NCBI RefSeq assembly: GCF_903652925.1
Contig: NZ_CAHLAR010000009.1
Span: 124,001 to 188,000, forward strand
Origin: Achromobacter anxifer
GTDB lineage: Bacteria; Pseudomonadota; Gammaproteobacteria; Burkholderiales; Burkholderiaceae_B
Reading direction: 5' to 3'
DNA: 64,000 bases
The notes beneath the pieces were generated by a model. It was not told where the DNA came from, ran no database searches, and saw only the letters and a program-made list of their open reading frames with translations. How positions within the stretch are numbered: position 1 is the stretch's first letter; every line of letters starts with the position of its first letter. The position numbers and the translations under genes are program-made. Below are positions 62,292-64,000 of the stretch, piece by piece.

Positions 62292-62618
62292 TCAGAACGG
62301 CAGCTTCATGCCCGGGGGCAGCGGCATGCCGGCGGTGACGGACGCCATCTTTTCCTGCGAGGTGGCTTCGGCCTTGCGCAGCGCGTCGTTGAACGCGGCG
62401 GCGACCAGGTCTTCCAGCATGTCCTTGTCGTCGCCCAGCAGCGACGGGTCGATCGCGACGCGCTTGACGTCGTGGCGGCAGGTCATGGTGACCTTGACCA
62501 GGCCGCCGCCGGAGGCGCCTTCGACCTGGATCTCGGCCAGCGCGTCCTGCGCCTTCTTCATGTTTTCCTGCATCTGCTGCGCCTGGCGCATCAGGCCGGC
62601 CAGTTGTCCTTTCATCAT
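62292..62618 (-). CDS. ybaB: YbaB/EbfC nucleoid-associated protein
   Basis: A 108-residue DNA-binding dimer of the YbaB/EbfC family. N-terminal coiled coil ([20 protein letters not shown]), central beta strands ([16 protein letters not shown]), then [20 protein letters not shown] and a C-terminal helix ending [10 protein letters not shown]. Normal length. Between dnaX (45-base gap) and recR (19-base gap), probably one operon. Confidence 0.97.
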   Translation of the reverse strand: MMKGQLAGLMRQAQQMQENMKKAQDALAEIQVEGASGGGLVKVTMTCRHDVKRVAIDPSLLGDDKDMLEDLVAAAFNDALRKAEATSQEKMASVTAGMPLPPGMKLPF

Positions 62619-62663
62619 GATCGGTGCTTCCTTGAACGAGGGGAATGAGGGATGGCCGCCGCT

Positions 62664-64000
62664 TCAGGCAGCGGCGGCGGGGGAATCGACGTGGCGGATC
62701 GAGCCGGGCACGACCTGTCCGCCGAAATCGGCGACGAGCGCCTGCACAAAGGGATCGACGGCGACCGCGTCCTCGGCGGCCTGCTGGCGGGCGGCGCGTT
62801 CGGCCTGGGCCACGGCATGCGCCGTCGCCTCGCCCGTCACGCCGACTTCGACGTCCAGCCGTATGCCCTGGCCGAAATGCTCGCACAGCACGGTCTGGAG
62901 ACGGACGCGGCTTTCGCTTTCGGCCAGCGTCTTGACGGCGACGCGCAGGATGATGGCATCGCCCTGCACGCCGGCCCATTCGCTTTGGCGCGCCAGTTCC
63001 GCGGCCAGGCCGGTGACCGGCAGGCGCGCGGCCAGTTCGGGCCAGGTGGCCGAGGTCATGTCCGCCATGCGGGCGCGCGACGACTGCCGCTTGCGGGCGG
63101 GAGCCGGCGCTTCGCGCCGGGCCACGGGCTGCGGCGCGGCCGATGGCGCGCTGGCCAGGGTTTCGAAGTCATCGTCGTCGGGATCCGACGTGAAGCCGTT
63201 GTCCGGCGCAAAGCCGCCTTCGGCTTCGAAGGGAATTTCTTCATCGACCCAAGCCGGCGGACCGTCGTCGGCATCGGCCTGGGGCATGGGCGCGGGCGCG
63301 GGCGCAATGGCGGCGGCGGTAGCCGGCGTGACCGCCAACGCGGCCGAACCCGCAGCCTTGACGGTATCGGGCTCGGACACGGCCGGCATCTCTGCGGGCA
63401 GCTCTTCCCAAGGCGGCACGCCGCCTGCCTGCGCGGCTTGCGGCGCGGCCGCCGGTTCGGGTTCCGCAGCAGGGGCGATCGGTTCAGGGGCCGGCGCAGC
63501 GGCCGCGGGAGCGGCGGCTTGCGCCGGCGCGGGCGCGGCAGGAGACGCGGCCGGCGTCATGACTGCGGGCGCGGCGGCCGGAGCGGCCTCAGCCTGAGCC
63601 ATCTGGGCCTGAGCCTGCTCGACTGGTGGCGTAGTGGCGGCCGCGGCGGCTGGGGCGACTTGCGCCGGCACAGCCGGGGCTGACGCCGCCGCAGGCGCAG
63701 CAACCGGAGCCGGCGCTGCCTGGGCTGGCGCCGCCGCAGGCGCGGCAACCGGCGCCGCCGCCGCATCTGCCGTCTGGCGGGCCGGCGCGGCAGGCGCTTC
63801 GAGCGCCGTCTGCGGGCCGGCTTCGCCGTTGAGCGCCAGCATGCGCAGGCAGGCCATGATGAAGCCCGCGTATTCGTCGGGAGCCAGCGTCAGTTCGCTG
63901 CGGCTGTGCACCGCCACGGAATAGAAAAGCTGGACGGCGTCCGGATGCAGCGTCTGCGCCAGCCGCGCGATGTCGGCGGCCAGCGGATCCTCCGCCGGCG
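62664..64000 (-). CDS. dnaX: DNA polymerase III tau subunit, C-terminal part (start outside window)
   Basis: The frame continues past the right edge; 445 residues of the C-terminal portion are visible. It begins with the end of the clamp-loader collar domain (LAADIARLAQTLHPDAVQLF, HSRSELTLAPDEYAGFIMAC), then an Ala/Pro/Gln-rich linker of about 230 residues (63,150-63,830), then the conserved C-terminal domain (TWPELAARLPVTGLAAELAR, VKTLAESESRVRLQTVL). The GTG at 63917 is internal and not a start. It heads the dnaX-ybaB-recR operon. No frameshift signal was identified in this part. Confidence 0.92.
   Translation of the reverse strand, partial: PAEDPLAADIARLAQTLHPDAVQLFYSVAVHSRSELTLAPDEYAGFIMACLRMLALNGEAGPQTALEAPAAPARQTADAAAAPVAAPAAAPAQAAPAPVAAPAAASAPAVPAQVAPAAAAATTPPVEQAQAQMAQAEAAPAAAPAVMTPAASPAAPAPAQAAAPAAAAPAPEPIAPAAEPEPAAAPQAAQAGGVPPWEELPAEMPAVSEPDTVKAAGSAALAVTPATAAAIAPAPAPMPQADADDGPPAWVDEEIPFEAEGGFAPDNGFTSDPDDDDFETLASAPSAAPQPVARREAPAPARKRQSSRARMADMTSATWPELAARLPVTGLAAELARQSEWAGVQGDAIILRVAVKTLAESESRVRLQTVLCEHFGQGIRLDVEVGVTGEATAHAVAQAERAARQQAAEDAVAVDPFVQALVADFGGQVVPGSIRHVDSPAAAA

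Noticed and set aside
62645-63683. Plus-strand open frames opposite dnaX
   Set aside because: Arg/Gly-rich shadows of the Ala/Pro-rich tau linker.

Overview
The window looks like chromosomal DNA of a high-GC betaproteobacterium of the Alcaligenaceae (Achromobacter/Bordetella type). This is inferred from gene content (carAB, greA-yhbY-rlmE-ftsH-folP-glmM, pstSCAB, ppk/ppx, dnaX-ybaB-recR), from the protein sequences and from base composition. No search was run.

Layout. (1) 1-21.9 kb, minus strand: an apparent four-gene operon reading right to left: a SapC-family protein, an unrecognised 289-residue protein, a TolC-family outer-membrane lipoprotein, and one enormous gene that runs off the left edge (6,136 codons visible). 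The giant protein has a LEPR-xLL-like N-terminus, a DUF4347 domain and then thousands of residues of diverged beta-solenoid-like repeats. This is the main accessory system. (2) 21.9-25.2 kb: a regulatory gap rich in inverted repeats, a secreted cysteine-rich protein of unknown function, tRNA-Pro(TGG) and an aromatic-acid-type MFS transporter. (3) 25.2-34.1 kb: a phosphate block: pstSCAB, ppk, divergent ppx, and olsB (ornithine-lipid synthesis). Good Pho-box matches lie before pstS and ppk, with weaker ones before ppx and olsB. phoU, phoB and phoR are absent here. (4) 34.3-40.5 kb: core genes glmM, folP, ftsH, rlmE, yhbY and greA. (5) 41.2-51.4 kb: transport and signalling genes: a chemoreceptor, a RutG-type pyrimidine permease, a FlxA-like protein, a PgtC-like/FbpB-like/ATPase ABC importer with its own LysR regulator, a histidine phosphatase and an SDR. 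(6) 51.5-57.1 kb: carA-carB and transaldolase. (7) 57.1-61.6 kb: a tight five-gene operon: CaiB-type CoA transferase, NMT1-like binding protein, ATPase, permease and a carboxymuconolactone-decarboxylase-like protein. (8) 61.7-64 kb: recR, ybaB and the 3' part of dnaX, which runs off the right edge.

How the parts relate. The SapC/unknown/TolC/giant-protein genes are co-directional and closely spaced, with an 8-base overlap between two of them, so they probably build one exported surface structure. The pst, ppk, ppx and olsB block is consistent with a PhoB-controlled response to phosphate starvation. The two ABC operons have recognisable architecture but unknown substrates.

Limits. All translations, repeats and sites were read by eye. 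Domain boundaries are approximate. Promoter and Pho-box calls are pattern matches only.
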